This document shows positions 63,250-64,000 of a DNA stretch of 64,000 bases, piece after piece. Both the position numbers and the translations under genes were made by a program. Location: the NCBI GenBank assembly GCA_038380795.1, contig CM076268.1, positions 26,917,501-26,981,500 on the forward strand. Direction: 5' to 3'. The number at the start of each line of letters is the position of its first letter. The stretch's first letter is position 1. Under the pieces are notes generated by a model. That model made no database searches and was not told the origin of the DNA. It saw nothing but the letters and a program-made list of their open reading frames with translations. This DNA comes from Pyrocephalus nanus. Its lineage: Eukaryota; Chordata; Aves; Passeriformes; Tyrannidae.

Positions 63250-63263
63250 GTTACTATGGCAAC
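63250..63263 (-). promoter_or_regulatory. RFX X-box
   Basis: On the minus strand GTTGCCATAGTAAC fits the X-box consensus GTNRCC-N(0-3)-RGYAAC at every fixed position, with a 2-base spacer. RFX factors use such sites in promoters of ciliary genes and in neural enhancers. No coding start is seen within a few hundred bases, so an enhancer or a noncoding promoter is as likely as a gene promoter. Confidence 0.45.
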
Positions 63264-63929
63264 TTCCTAAATAAGCTTTAGATTCTAGTCATTTTTCAGT
63301 TTATTTGTAGGCAGAACAGAATCATTAAAGATGAAACTTATTTAAAGCTCAGAATAGTTCTGGAATCTTAGTTTCCTGCTGTTCCTTATACAGTTACTTA
63401 AAGTTTGTCCATCTCAACATTGAACTGTGTAAAAGAACAAGATGGAACCAGCATAGATTAAAAATTGGCTGCATGTTACATAGCAATGATTTAATTTGAA
63501 TAACTTCGGCAATTCTATTTTTACATTGTTATATCCTAGTAGAACTGTTTTAAAAGTATTGTGTGGGAAAGTAGTGGTTCTCAGGAAAGAATGCTCTCAC
63601 CTTTAAAAATTTTTGGAAATGAACTGATTAAGATCTGATTTTCAATAATGAGCTCTGCCAGTGAGTGCTTTGTCACTTAGCAATATAAGGTGCTGTCCCC
63701 TAGAGTTCTTCCTTCTACAAAACCCCCATGTGGGAGAGTGGGAATATATTTTAGCCTAGTCTTTATTCACTGCTGCAACAAATCTGAGAATTAGAAGCCA
63801 GGAGAAAGGTTGCCATATCAAAATCTTTCCATGCTGATCATGTCCATTTGTGTTCTTAGTGTCAATAGATATATTTGACCTCTGTGGAGCTGCATCACTT
63901 GGCAGGTTTCAAGAGCCTCACTTCTACAG

Positions 63930-63970
63930 ACAGAAATGGAGACAGCAAAGAGAGGAGACAGCAGAGTTGG
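63930..63970 (+). other. Exon-like interval near the window end (41 nt), unverified
   Basis: A moderate acceptor (aagagcctcacttctacag) and a donor gttgg before gtaagt. The body is purine-rich (gacagcaaagagaggagaca), which resembles exonic splicing enhancer content. The donor has a mismatch at -2 and the partner exon, if any, lies beyond the window. Confidence 0.14.
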
Positions 63971-64000
63971 GTAAGTCTCAGACACTGCACGTTAATTGAG

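Larger units (their letters stand above)
40267..64000. other. Long non-coding stretch to the window end
   Basis: No established gene. Recognised contents are: poly-A at 41386-41400 and 58300-58322; G and C runs at 46784-46792 and 47390-47399; A/C-rich simple sequence at 50007-50067; a CAAAAA/CAAA repeat at 61571-61616; CTCF-like cores; exon-like intervals at 58553-58606, 60272-60345 and 63930-63970; and an X-box and octamer/homeodomain cluster near the end. The four longest ORFs (57828-58301, 61455-61943, 50679-51101, 59497-59898) are judged to be chance. Confidence 0.55.

Overview
The window looks like avian nuclear DNA. It is AT-rich and gene-poor, codes in exons with splice signals rather than operons, and carries four 3'-end fragments of CR1, the dominant LINE of bird genomes. 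Three read as minus-strand copies and one as a plus-strand copy. I see no bacterial, organellar or viral gene order, no CRISPR array, and no recognisable rRNA or tRNA gene. Bird is well supported by CR1; I cannot name the species.

Only one stretch is convincingly protein-coding. At 1127-1634 on the + strand lies the last coding exon of a multi-exon gene. It opens at a good splice acceptor, reads through 168 whole codons and stops at a TGA. Bases 1-1126 are the end of its preceding intron, and the 3' untranslated region follows from 1635, to about 2.4 kb or possibly about 3.3 kb. The encoded tail is Ser/Thr-rich with one amphipathic helix. I do not recognise the protein and have left the symbol empty.

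From about 3.3 kb to the end there is no second gene I can establish. The region holds CR1 fragments (9.17, 29.06, 33.23 and 40.22 kb), short microsatellites and homopolymers, an A/C-rich double poly-A block at 8.4 kb, a G/T-rich tract at 26.05 kb, and a few GC-richer patches (12.3-13.4, 50.6-51.0 and 59.7-60.5 kb). Long ORFs here are what chance gives in 64 kb of AT-rich DNA.

The points most worth checking are: (1) exon-like intervals with near-consensus splice sites on both ends, above all 58553-58606 (54 nt, open in one frame), 5017-5096 (+), 10994-11120 (-) and 22943-23000 (-); (2) a perfect RFX X-box match at 63250-63263, about 470 bases from an octamer/homeodomain-type AT-rich cluster; (3) a 26-bp inverted repeat with 12-bp arms at 15246-15271; (4) CTCF-like cores at 49.5, 52.4 and 60.3 kb. 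I found no convincing new biological system. The simplest reading is the 3' end of one gene followed by an intergenic region with possible regulatory elements or unannotated noncoding transcripts.
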